Positions 35,237 through 43,338 of a stretch of 64,000 bases of DNA are shown one piece after another. The notes under the pieces were generated by a model. It was not told the DNA's origin. It worked only from the letters and a program-made list of their open reading frames with translations, and did not search any database. Position 1 is the stretch's first letter. Each line of letters opens with the position of its first letter. The DNA is from Streptomyces aurantiacus (lineage in GTDB: Bacteria; Actinomycetota; Actinomycetes; Streptomycetales; Streptomycetaceae), in contig NZ_CP114283.1 of assembly GCF_027107535.1 (NCBI RefSeq), forward strand, positions 4,960,001 through 5,024,000. The letters run 5' to 3'. The position numbers and the translations under genes were made by a program.

Positions 35237-36988
35237 CTATTCTGGGAAACTTCTAAGAGTCAAGCGGCTGATGTGATCCTGTACGTCTCGCCCTCTATGG
35301 GCTCCGCTTGAAAGTGCTGCGGGCAGCCATTCGGGTCCTTTCGAAACATCAAGCGTCGGGGCGAAATGCTCTAGCTCGCCAACCCTGACTGTAACGATGC
35401 CGATTTCATCCAGCGCTGCCAGAAGTTCCTCTGCTGCTTTTGCGCTTTGGCCTCTAAAAGCTCGGGTTCCATAGTTCTTGAGGTCTTCCCATGGATTCCC
35501 TTTGAGTCGCATCTGCTCTGTGAACTCGCGTCGCACTGCGGCGGTAAACTGTTCGCCCTCGCGACCTTCGGCGGATCCTTTGAGGGCAGCAAGGACTGTC
35601 CCAATGTTTACTCTGTCTGGGGGCTGCCTAAATCGGCTAACTGCCGTGTTGTATAGGATTTCTAGCCTGTGCCAGTCTCCGCCGAATGCTTTGACGAGAG
35701 ACTTCAATGTTTCCCGATTGTTGAGCACGTCTAGATCAGGTGATGCAACCACAGGAACTTGCACAGCTTTCAAGACCGAGGTGAGCTTCTTTAGATTTGC
35801 TTTCCCTCCTGACGGAACAAACAGTACCTCGCTGGCGGGAAATGACTCCGTCGTTCCAGCTTCCTCGCGCTCGGAAAGTGCTGCGGCGTAGAATCTGCAG
35901 TCTGCCTCGCCCTCAGCCAAAACGACGAGCCTGTGAAAGAGGCCGTCAAGGATGTTGGTGTATTTGAGTACGGGGTCCTGCCAGATATCGCGCAAAGCTT
36001 GGGTAGGCAGCTGATGGGCTCGCGTCGGCCCCATATTGGGTCTGGTGAGCCTGACGATGTTGATGTCCGCGGAGGACTCCAGGACGCCGGCCAAGAGGTT
36101 CTTGTCGTGGGTGGCAATGATGACCTGAAGGTTCTTGGAGCGTGCCTGCTCGCCGAGGATCCGCCCGAGCGCCCCGGCCTGTGGCGGGTGCAGGAAGGCT
36201 TCCGGCTCGTCGAGGATGACGAGCTGATGCGAGGAGGTCACGATCGGTACGAGAAGCCCGATAAGGCTTTTCATTCCGTCGCCTTGTTCCATCAGCGGTG
36301 GAAGTTTCGCCAAGCGCTCGCGGTATTCGCTGCTGATGTGGTCAATCGATGGTGCTGGAATGCCGGTTTCACCGACACGGAGATTGATAGCCCGGCTCAA
36401 CCTGTCTAGGGTAAGCCTGGTATTGAAAATCCTCTCGCAAATGGTACACAACTCTTCGAGAAGGTCTTCTCTGTCTTGGAGTACGTGGAAAGGAGTTTCA
36501 GGTGGATCTGTGAACGTGTTTCGCATCTCGGCAGGCTGAACGTACCCGATACGCGTCCACGCGTCGCCGTAGAATGCAACGAAATCGGTAAGGCCCCTCA
36601 TTCCTTGCATATCGAATTCACCGTTTAACTGACCCCGAGTGACTTCGGCTCCCGGCCGCTTAGCGAGCTTTTCTCCGTGTCCTCTCGATGAAACATGGGC
36701 ATGCTTTTCGAGCCAGGACCAAACGCTATTGGGTGTACCTGTCACCGAAGTATCCACTTCATGGACTAGATGCGTTGTAGGCTCCGTCCCCCTGGCTGTC
36801 GCACCGTGACGCAAATGCGCCGAGAGTTGCCGAAGTAGGGTCGACTTCCCGCAGTTGTTTGGACCTGTGATAACCGTGACTCCGGCAGGTGGAAACACAA
36901 CCTCATCACCAGAGGTCAGCATGAGCCGATTCAGGGAAAAGGTGAAGGAAGCGGGACCTGTTTCCGTATTTTGATCGCTAGATTTGAT
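35237..36988 (-). CDS. OLD-like ATPase/TOPRIM nuclease
   Basis: An ABC-type ATPase fused to a TOPRIM-like C-terminal domain, as in class 1 OLD (overcoming lysogeny defect) nucleases used in phage defence. Walker A is TGPNNCGKSTLL; Walker B with the D-loop is LVILDEPEAFLHPPQ; the switch His follows in IIATHDKNLL. The TOPRIM glutamate is in VVLAEGEADCRFYAAAL and the Asp motif in VVASPDLDVLN. From ATG 36922 the protein has 561 residues but lacks the first beta strand (ASFTFSLNRLML). That strand is encoded in frame from ATC 36988, which has GAAGGAG seven bases upstream, and no ATG, GTG or TTG is available in frame there. GC content is visibly lower than in all neighbours, a sign of transfer. Confidence 0.82.
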   Translation of the reverse strand: MKSSDQNTETGPASFTFSLNRLMLTSGDEVVFPPAGVTVITGPNNCGKSTLLRQLSAHLRHGATARGTEPTTHLVHEVDTSVTGTPNSVWSWLEKHAHVSSRGHGEKLAKRPGAEVTRGQLNGEFDMQGMRGLTDFVAFYGDAWTRIGYVQPAEMRNTFTDPPETPFHVLQDREDLLEELCTICERIFNTRLTLDRLSRAINLRVGETGIPAPSIDHISSEYRERLAKLPPLMEQGDGMKSLIGLLVPIVTSSHQLVILDEPEAFLHPPQAGALGRILGEQARSKNLQVIIATHDKNLLAGVLESSADINIVRLTRPNMGPTRAHQLPTQALRDIWQDPVLKYTNILDGLFHRLVVLAEGEADCRFYAAALSEREEAGTTESFPASEVLFVPSGGKANLKKLTSVLKAVQVPVVASPDLDVLNNRETLKSLVKAFGGDWHRLEILYNTAVSRFRQPPDRVNIGTVLAALKGSAEGREGEQFTAAVRREFTEQMRLKGNPWEDLKNYGTRAFRGQSAKAAEELLAALDEIGIVTVRVGELEHFAPTLDVSKGPEWLPAALSSGAHRGRDVQDHISRLTLRSFPE

Positions 36989-37087
36989 GTGGCAACTCCT
37001 TCGGTGTTGAGGTCATCGCAGCCACTGCTCATTGTCTAGTCAAATCCAGAAGCGAGGCTGTTGCGGAGCGTGAGGAAAGCCTGGACG

Positions 37088-37660
37088 TCATGCGGCGAAG
37101 CCGACGTTGGTGACGTACTCGTACTGGCCCCACTGGGAGCCCAGATCGACGACCTGGTCCACCCATGCCTCGTCCAGCTCCTGATCGTTACCAGCCGCCC
37201 ATGCGGCGACGATGCGGTCCCAGCGGCGGACGTTCATGGTGCGGAACTCCACCGCGCGCTGGCGGGGCCGGTCGACCCTGGACTGGTTGACGGGGTGGAC
37301 TTCTACGCGGGTGCCGCGGCCGTCGCGGTTGAGGCGGGCGATGAGGTAGCGGGCGACGTTCTCGCGCCGCACGGTCCGGTAGGCCTGCTCGATTGCTGCG
37401 AGGTTTTTGCGGGAGGGTGTGCGGGTGCCGGCTGTCCAGGCGCGCAGGGTGCGGTCGGTGACGGTCAGTCCGGCCGCGCGGGCCGCAGCGCGGGCGTGGG
37501 TGCTGCGGGTGAGGTAGTGCAGCCGGGCGAGCAGGCCTCGCCGCACGGTAACCGGGGTGGCGATGTAGCCGGCGAGGGCGTCCAGCTGGCGGGCGACGGC
37601 TTCGTGGCCTTTGATGCCGTGGGCGCCGTACTTGCCGAACTCGATGTTCCGCTCAGGCAT
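37088..37660 (-). CDS. Tpg-like (telomere-terminal-protein-like) HTH protein
   Basis: A 190-residue DNA-binding protein. The HTH lies at about residues 50-85 (ARAAGLTVTDRTLRAWTAGT, then RTPSRKNLAAIEQAYRTV). The rest has a conserved end DLGSQWGQYEYVTNVGFAA. Length and layout (N-terminal HTH with RTxRxxxxGxRxPxRK, then a mixed C-terminal domain) resemble Streptomyces Tpg, the protein bound to telomere 5' ends. It lies 102 bp behind a Tap-like gene, as tpg follows tap. Similarity to known Tpg is structural and weak, so a plain transcriptional regulator remains possible. The start is ATG 37660. Two fragments of a second copy flank the composite element at 30862. Confidence 0.6.
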   Translation of the reverse strand: MPERNIEFGKYGAHGIKGHEAVARQLDALAGYIATPVTVRRGLLARLHYLTRSTHARAAARAAGLTVTDRTLRAWTAGTRTPSRKNLAAIEQAYRTVRRENVARYLIARLNRDGRGTRVEVHPVNQSRVDRPRQRAVEFRTMNVRRWDRIVAAWAAGNDQELDEAWVDQVVDLGSQWGQYEYVTNVGFAA

Positions 37661-37762
37661 GGTCTCTTCCGAATCCCTCGGGTTGGTGGATCACTGTACG
37701 GGCCGGTGAGCACCGTTCTCCCGTCCCGGCGAGGGAATTGACGCCGGGGCGGGTGATCGACG

Positions 37763-39312
37763 CTAGGAGGCGCTCTCAGGGGTCTCGTTGGCTGTGCTGT
37801 CGCCGGTGCCGACGGTGTAGGTGTCTTTGACCTTCACTTCGGTGACGCCGCGGCCTTCGGGGAACACCGCGTGCCAGTCGCCGGTGACGTGCAGTTCGTC
37901 GGTGCCCATCGCGCGGACGACCATCAGGCCGTGGTCGTAGGCGCGGTGAGCTTTCCACCACAGGTTCGCGAACGCCTGCGAGCGGATCAGATGCATCCAG
38001 TCGGTGCGGTAGAGCTCCCGGTTGTAGTTCGACTCCCCCAGTGTCGAGACGAACTTGGAGTACATCGCCTTCACGTACTCCAGGTGACCGTGTCGTCCTC
38101 GCCGATCGCCCGGTCCCGGGCGTCCTTCAGCAGGATGCGGAACTTCTCCAGCAGCCCCTCGGTCGCCCCCGACGTCCAGGACTCGTGGATCTCGGGCGGG
38201 TCGCACAGCCCGTACTTCGGGCCGGACAGGCGCAGCAGCAGGCGCAAGGTGGGTTCGGTGACCCACAGGGGGCCCGGCTCGTCGCGGTTGCCGACCGGGT
38301 TCGGCAGCACCGCCTCGTGCTCCCACACGGGCGGGGTGATCAGGTGCAGGCCGGCACGGCGGCGGTCGTGATGGTTGCCGGTGGTGTGTTCGAGCTGGCC
38401 GAGCGGCAGGTGCGTCTTCAGGGCGGACAGGTAGGCGCCGTTGATGTCCAGCGCCGTGATCTCGTGCTCGCCCGCGGGGAGCTCCGGCCGGCTCCACTTC
38501 GGGCGGGCCTCCCAGACCTGGTCGGCACCGCGCGCGGTCTGCTTGCGCAGGATGTCCGGCAGCCACGGATGCGCGACCACGTCGTAGCGGCCACCCTTGC
38601 GGGTGTGATCCAGCAACGCCATCGCGTCCGGGATCGCCCGCTTGATGAGCGCGGCCGTCGCTGCTTCGACATCGCCGGCGTGCTCGGCGAGCGCGGCCGC
38701 CACTGCGGAGCCGATGAGGTCCGGGGTGTCGGAGGCCGCCTGCACCCGGCGGCCGACGGGAACAACCTTCACGCTGGACGCCGCCCGGCCCGGCTTCCCG
38801 GCGGGCACCGGCTGCCGTGAGGCTGTGCGGGGCGCGGGCTTCTCCGGCTGCGCGGGTACGGGGACGCTGGTGCCGCACTCGGCCAGGTCCAGGTGCTGCG
38901 GGATTCCTTCGACTTGGTGCCGGGCCGGCTGCCCGCACAGCACACACGGCTGAGGCACGGCCAGAACGTCGACGTCGGCGTCGTCCATGTCGACGGTCTG
39001 GTCCGCTTCCGCCGGGCCGTTGTCGCCCGGGCCGGGGTGGTCGGCAGGTGCTTCCGCGGCGGCCGAAGGGGCGTCCAGTTTGGTGCGGGCTCCCTCGAGG
39101 AAGTACGCGTACGTCTCCCGTACCTCACCGCTCGGCTCCCGGCCAGACTCCCAGCCCCCCACCGCCGACGCACTCACCCCCAAGGCCTGAGCGAGCTGGG
39201 CGCGGGAGAGGTGCAGCGCCTCGCGCAGGGAGCGCCGCTCCTCGGCGGGCGGCAGCAGAACCTCCTGCCTGGCTCCGGCGATCAGGGCGTCGATCGCGTC
39301 GAAGTCCGCCAT
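37763..39312 (-). pseudogene. Tap-like telomere-associated protein, one frameshift
   Basis: From ATG 39312 (after GGAGGAGTGTG) the frame encodes an N-terminal HTH (LSRAQLAQALGVSASAVGGW), a Cys pair (PCVLCGQPARH), a low-complexity linker, then the Tap-type core HEITALDINGAYLSALKTHL and LWVTEPTLRLLLRL. It stops early near 38070 (GEDDTVTWST). The expected continuation LEYVKAMYSKFVSTLGESNY to the end at 37763 is in another frame; one C missing from a CCC run at about 38087 explains the shift. The repaired protein would be about 516 residues, shorter than typical Tap (about 740). Tap recruits Tpg to replicating telomeres. A sequencing error is possible. Confidence 0.7.
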
Positions 39313-39655
39313 CACACTCCTCCGTCCGCAGTCACCGCGCGTGCGGTAGGGGCGGGGCGGCCGGGCACGCGACGGGGTCAATGGCCCGGAGCGGGCCGGG
39401 TCCGGCTCGTGGGGCAGGTAAAGCACGTTTGCGGACGGACACCCCCATCCGTCCATGCCGAGTGCTGCCCAATACGCTGCCTGCTCGCCCGCCACGGCAT
39501 CACCGCGACAAGGTCGAGTTCCTGCAGTGGTCGAGCATGGCCAGAGCCAAGCCACAAGCGAGCGGGCCGAACTTGGAGTCGGACGAGGGCTGACATCGGC
39601 CCCGGATCTCGCTGACTGCCCACTGCGCCGGGGGCTTTTGGGGCAGACTGTTAGG

Positions 39656-40108
39656 ATGACTGACTTCGTCGAATTCACCTTCGATGACGGGACGTTGCTC
39701 GCTCTTCAGGTCTTCGCTCCCCTTCCCCCGACCCTCGCGGGCGCGGAGAGCGAGACCGATGGCGACGGGGCGGTGCCGGGGTTCGGCACGTCCCGCCCAG
39801 TGGCGAGGGGCGGGCGGGTGATGGCCGCCACCGAAGGCGCGCTCGGCGCACTGCTGGCCCCGCTGGTGCCCCTGCTGCAGCGCGTGCACGACACTGTCGC
39901 CACCGTGCCGGACGCCCCCGACGAACTGTCCGTCAGCTTCGGACTGCGCGTCAGCCAGGATCTGAAGCTCGGCGTGGTCGGCGCCGCCGGCGAGGCCACC
40001 ATGACGATCACCGCGAACTGGCATCTGTCGCCGCCGGTCGCGCCGGTCCCGGCTGTCGCGGTCGGGGACTCGGCCGCCGGATCCCCGACCGGTGTCCGTG
40101 CTGGGTAG
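39656..40108 (+). CDS. trypco1 (CU044_2847 family) domain protein
   Basis: A 150-residue soluble protein. It starts MTDFVEFTFDDGTLLALQV, typical of the trypsin-co-occurring domain 1 family, with a C-terminal beta-rich half (LSVSFGLRVSQDLKLGVVGA, ATMTITANWHLSP). Such proteins are nearly always encoded beside trypsin-like proteases in conflict operons and are thought to be protease-linked adaptors. The start is ATG 39656; an upstream in-frame extension has no support. Its end overlaps the start of the next gene by 17 bp. Confidence 0.85.
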   Translation: MTDFVEFTFDDGTLLALQVFAPLPPTLAGAESETDGDGAVPGFGTSRPVARGGRVMAATEGALGALLAPLVPLLQRVHDTVATVPDAPDELSVSFGLRVSQDLKLGVVGAAGEATMTITANWHLSPPVAPVPAVAVGDSAAGSPTGVRAG

Positions 40109-42350
40109 AGGGCGGCGGTGGCTGCGCACGGCGGACGCGGGGGCCCGCCCCTCCCTGGTCTGCGTGCTCGGTGCCACCCCCGGCGGGGTCGTCGGCAGCG
40201 GTGTCTACCTCGGTGAGGGGCGCGTTCTCACCTGCTCCCATGTAGTCAACGAGGCCCTCGGCCGGGACTGGTTCACGCAGGACGAGCCCGCGGGCGCACA
40301 GGTCGAGGTGTCCTTCCCCGCCAAGGGACCGTGTGCCCCGCTCGCCTCCCGCACCACCGCTTGGATACCCGCTCGCCGTACGGCCCCGGGCACGGCTGCG
40401 CCCCAGCCCGCGCGGACCGGGGACGCCACATGGTACGGCGACCTCGCACTGCTGGAACTGGAGGGTGAGGCACCGGAATTCGCACGGCCGATGGACTGGG
40501 CGAAAATGGCCCGCGGCCAGGAAGTGCGGGCGTGGTACGCGGGCGGCCAACTGTTCACTTACGCCGACGGCTCCGTGCAGTTCTGCGACGAGTCGCTCGG
40601 CTTTGTCGACTCCGAGCTGCGCGGAGCGGCCATCGGCCCGGGCTACAGCGGTGGCCCGCTGTGGTGCGAGGACCACGAGGCCGCGGTCGGCATCGTCCTA
40701 GGCATCATGGAACCGCCCCCCGGCGGGTTCGGAACCGCCCAGGTGATCCGCAGAACCATCGTCCTGCCCTGGCAGGCTATCCATGCCGAACTGCACGCCG
40801 GTACGCACCCACCGGCGGCCGAGCCCTCGGCCGCCCCGCCCGGCGGACGGCTGCTCGCCGCGGTGGATCCCGCCACTCGGCACAGTCTCACCGCCCTGGT
40901 CGCGGGGCTGCTCGCCGACCCCGGCAAACGCATGGCGCAGGGCCGACGGCTCGCCGAGGAGCTGGATCTGGACATCACCGAGGCCACCCCCTCTGTGGAC
41001 GACATCGTGGACATCCTCCTCACCCGCCACCGGGGCATCGCCACGCTGATTGAGAGCCTGCCCGCCGACAACCGGCAGGATGCCCAAAAGCTGCTGGCCT
41101 TCGGGCGGGCCGCCCTCGTGCCCGGCCTGTTGTCCGTCCGTGAGCACGCATGGCTGTTGGACCTGCTGACCAAGGACCTCCGGGCGCGCTTCCCGGAAGC
41201 AGCTCGCGAGGCCCTTCCACACACCACGCTCTTCGACGAACCGCTCGTCCCCGCGGACTCGCCGCACGGACGGTTCGGCCCCGGCACCGCGGACCCCGCG
41301 ACCGCTGGCGGCGCGGAGCAGTTGATCGAGGCACTCGAGGAGTACTGGGGGGACAGCGCGCCCGTGCCCGACTGGTCACCACGGGTGCCGGCGCTGCTGC
41401 GTGCAGTGGAGTACCTGGCCGCCACCTGTACGTCCAAGCAGACGCGGGAATTCTGGAAGTGGTCCGAGCAGGTCGCCCACCGGCTCGGGGTGGGACGGGA
41501 GGCGCTGGGCGAGCGCCGGGACGACGGCGCCGACTGGGCGCGGCGGCGGCGCGAGCGCATCGAGCCGCCCAGCCCGCGGCTGACTGTCCAGCTCACCCGC
41601 TGCTCGGGCGGGACATACCGCTGTGCGGCCTGGTACGACCCCGGTACCGGAAGCAGCGGCACCGAGCGGCAGGTGGTGGCCGACGACGTACCGCGCGTTC
41701 CTGCGGAGATCGTCGGCCTGCTGCACCATGTGCTCGTCCGCGAGACGGCGTCGGCCCCACCTGCCGCCGCGCTTCCGGTCGTCGAAGTCCTGCTCGACCC
41801 GGAGGACTTGGACGTCGCCGTCGACCAGTGGGAGAACGAGGCAGCGCCCTACGAGGTTCCGGTCGTCCTGGGCGCGGAGTACGCCGTAGTCGTCCGCTGC
41901 CCCGAAGCGCGCAACCGGGCGCCGGACTCCCTGCAGAACTGGCGGTCGCGCTGGGCCGCCATCGACCGCGGCGGATTGCTGCGCATCGATCACCGGCACA
42001 CGACGTCCCGTCAGGTGTACGGGCTGCTCAAGGCCGACCTCGCCGCGGCCCGCGTCGTCATCGACTGCCCGCCGCAGCACCGGGCCGAGCTGCGGGCCGC
42101 ATGCCTAGTGCTGGGCGTTCCTGTGGTCGTCTGGGACCGGCAGGCCGCCCCCGGCGACCAGCTCACGGCGCTGCTGCTCAACGGTGCGGTGCGCAGCCTG
42201 CCGCACCGTGTGCGGCAGCACCGGGCCCGCGCGCTCGCCGAGCGGGACGGGGCGGGTGTCCTCGCCCCCGCCTTGGTGTGGGACGACGCGTCCCGCCCGC
42301 CGCCACGGGCCCTGTGGATCGATCCCACCGTTGAGGAGAGTGCCCCATGA
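40092..42350 (+). CDS. trypsin-like protease with VMAP-C domain
   Basis: A 752-residue protein. Residues 20-240 form a trypsin-like serine protease with an intact triad H50 (TCSHVV), D117 (YGDLALLEL) and S186 (GPGYSGGPLW). No signal peptide is present, so it acts inside the cell. Residues 270-350 are helical and may be an effector-associated linker. The C-terminal half, from about residue 500 (LTVQLTRCSGGTYRCAAWYD), matches the VMAP-C domain, including EIVGLLHHVLVRE and NWRSRWAAIDRGG. GTG 40092 overlaps the upstream gene; the stop overlaps the MoxR start (ATGA). In vWA-MoxR-VMAP systems this type of protein links the sensor to an effector, here a protease. Confidence 0.88.
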   Translation: MSVLGRGRRWLRTADAGARPSLVCVLGATPGGVVGSGVYLGEGRVLTCSHVVNEALGRDWFTQDEPAGAQVEVSFPAKGPCAPLASRTTAWIPARRTAPGTAAPQPARTGDATWYGDLALLELEGEAPEFARPMDWAKMARGQEVRAWYAGGQLFTYADGSVQFCDESLGFVDSELRGAAIGPGYSGGPLWCEDHEAAVGIVLGIMEPPPGGFGTAQVIRRTIVLPWQAIHAELHAGTHPPAAEPSAAPPGGRLLAAVDPATRHSLTALVAGLLADPGKRMAQGRRLAEELDLDITEATPSVDDIVDILLTRHRGIATLIESLPADNRQDAQKLLAFGRAALVPGLLSVREHAWLLDLLTKDLRARFPEAAREALPHTTLFDEPLVPADSPHGRFGPGTADPATAGGAEQLIEALEEYWGDSAPVPDWSPRVPALLRAVEYLAATCTSKQTREFWKWSEQVAHRLGVGREALGERRDDGADWARRRRERIEPPSPRLTVQLTRCSGGTYRCAAWYDPGTGSSGTERQVVADDVPRVPAEIVGLLHHVLVRETASAPPAAALPVVEVLLDPEDLDVAVDQWENEAAPYEVPVVLGAEYAVVVRCPEARNRAPDSLQNWRSRWAAIDRGGLLRIDHRHTTSRQVYGLLKADLAAARVVIDCPPQHRAELRAACLVLGVPVVVWDRQAAPGDQLTALLLNGAVRSLPHRVRQHRARALAERDGAGVLAPALVWDDASRPPPRALWIDPTVEESAP

Positions 42351-43336
42351 CCGAAGTGACCGACACGGGGCGTTCCGCGCCGGCCGACGACTGGCGCCTC
42401 TTCCGGGGCGATGGCCAGGTGCGGCAACTCGTGCTGCCCGAGCCGCCCCCCTGGCGCCGCTTCGGCCTCGACGAGCGGCAGTCCGGCGCGGCGCCTGCCG
42501 ACCCACACCGTCCGTATCTCATCGACCAGCCGCAGATCGACGTGGTCAACGCCGCGCTGCATCTGCGTCGCCCGCTGCTGGTGACCGGGCATCCCGGTAC
42601 GGGGAAGTCCTCGCTCGCGTACGCCATCGCGCACGAGATGGGGCTCGGCAAAGTGATGCGCTGGCCGGTGAACAGCCGGTCTACGCTGGCCGAGTCGCTA
42701 TACCAGTACGACGCGGTGGGACGTCTGCGGGAGACCAGCCTGAGCCAGGACCAGGGCGCGCAGCCACCGGACATCGGTCAGTTCATCCGGCTCGGCCCGC
42801 TCGGCACCGCCCTCGTACCGGGTGAGCATCCCCGGGTGCTGCTCATCGACGAACTCGACAAGGGCGACGTCGACCTGCCCAACGATCTGCTGACCGTCTT
42901 CGAGGAAGGAGAGTTCGAGATCCCCGAACTCTCCCGGCTGCCGGCCGGGCAGAACCAGGCATCGGTGCACACCGCCCACGGAACCGACCCGCATGTCGTG
43001 GTGGGCGGCCTCGTCCGGTGCCGTGAGTTCCCCGTCGTGGTGATCACCAGCAATGGTGAACGCGAGTTCCCGCCCGCGTTCCTGCGGCGCTGCCTGCGGC
43101 TCGACCTGCCCGACCCCGACGAACGTCGGCTGCGCGCCATCGTCGCAGCCCACCTCGGTCCCGACGCGGTGTCGCGGGTGGACGACCTAATCCGACTGTT
43201 CCTGGCACGCCGCGCTCCCGGGGAATTGGCGACCGATCAGTTGCTCAACGCGGCACATCTTCGCCTCGGCGGCGTGGATCTCGACGCCAATGGGCTGCTC
43301 GAAGCCGTGCTCCACCAACTGGGCGGATCGGTGTAG
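42347..43336 (+). CDS. MoxR-type AAA+ ATPase
   Basis: A 329-residue AAA+ chaperone-like ATPase. Walker A is GHPGTGKSS with K87, and Walker B is VLLIDELDKGD with D168 and E169. Sensor 1 is VVVITSNGEREFP with the arginine finger region FLRRCLRLDLPDPDE. MoxR ATPases remodel or load partners that carry vWA domains; the next gene has one. The start ATG 42347 overlaps the protease stop, and the stop is 2 bp before the next start, so all four genes are coupled. Confidence 0.9.
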   Translation: MTEVTDTGRSAPADDWRLFRGDGQVRQLVLPEPPPWRRFGLDERQSGAAPADPHRPYLIDQPQIDVVNAALHLRRPLLVTGHPGTGKSSLAYAIAHEMGLGKVMRWPVNSRSTLAESLYQYDAVGRLRETSLSQDQGAQPPDIGQFIRLGPLGTALVPGEHPRVLLIDELDKGDVDLPNDLLTVFEEGEFEIPELSRLPAGQNQASVHTAHGTDPHVVVGGLVRCREFPVVVITSNGEREFPPAFLRRCLRLDLPDPDERRLRAIVAAHLGPDAVSRVDDLIRLFLARRAPGELATDQLLNAAHLRLGGVDLDANGLLEAVLHQLGGSV

Positions 43337-43338
43337 GG

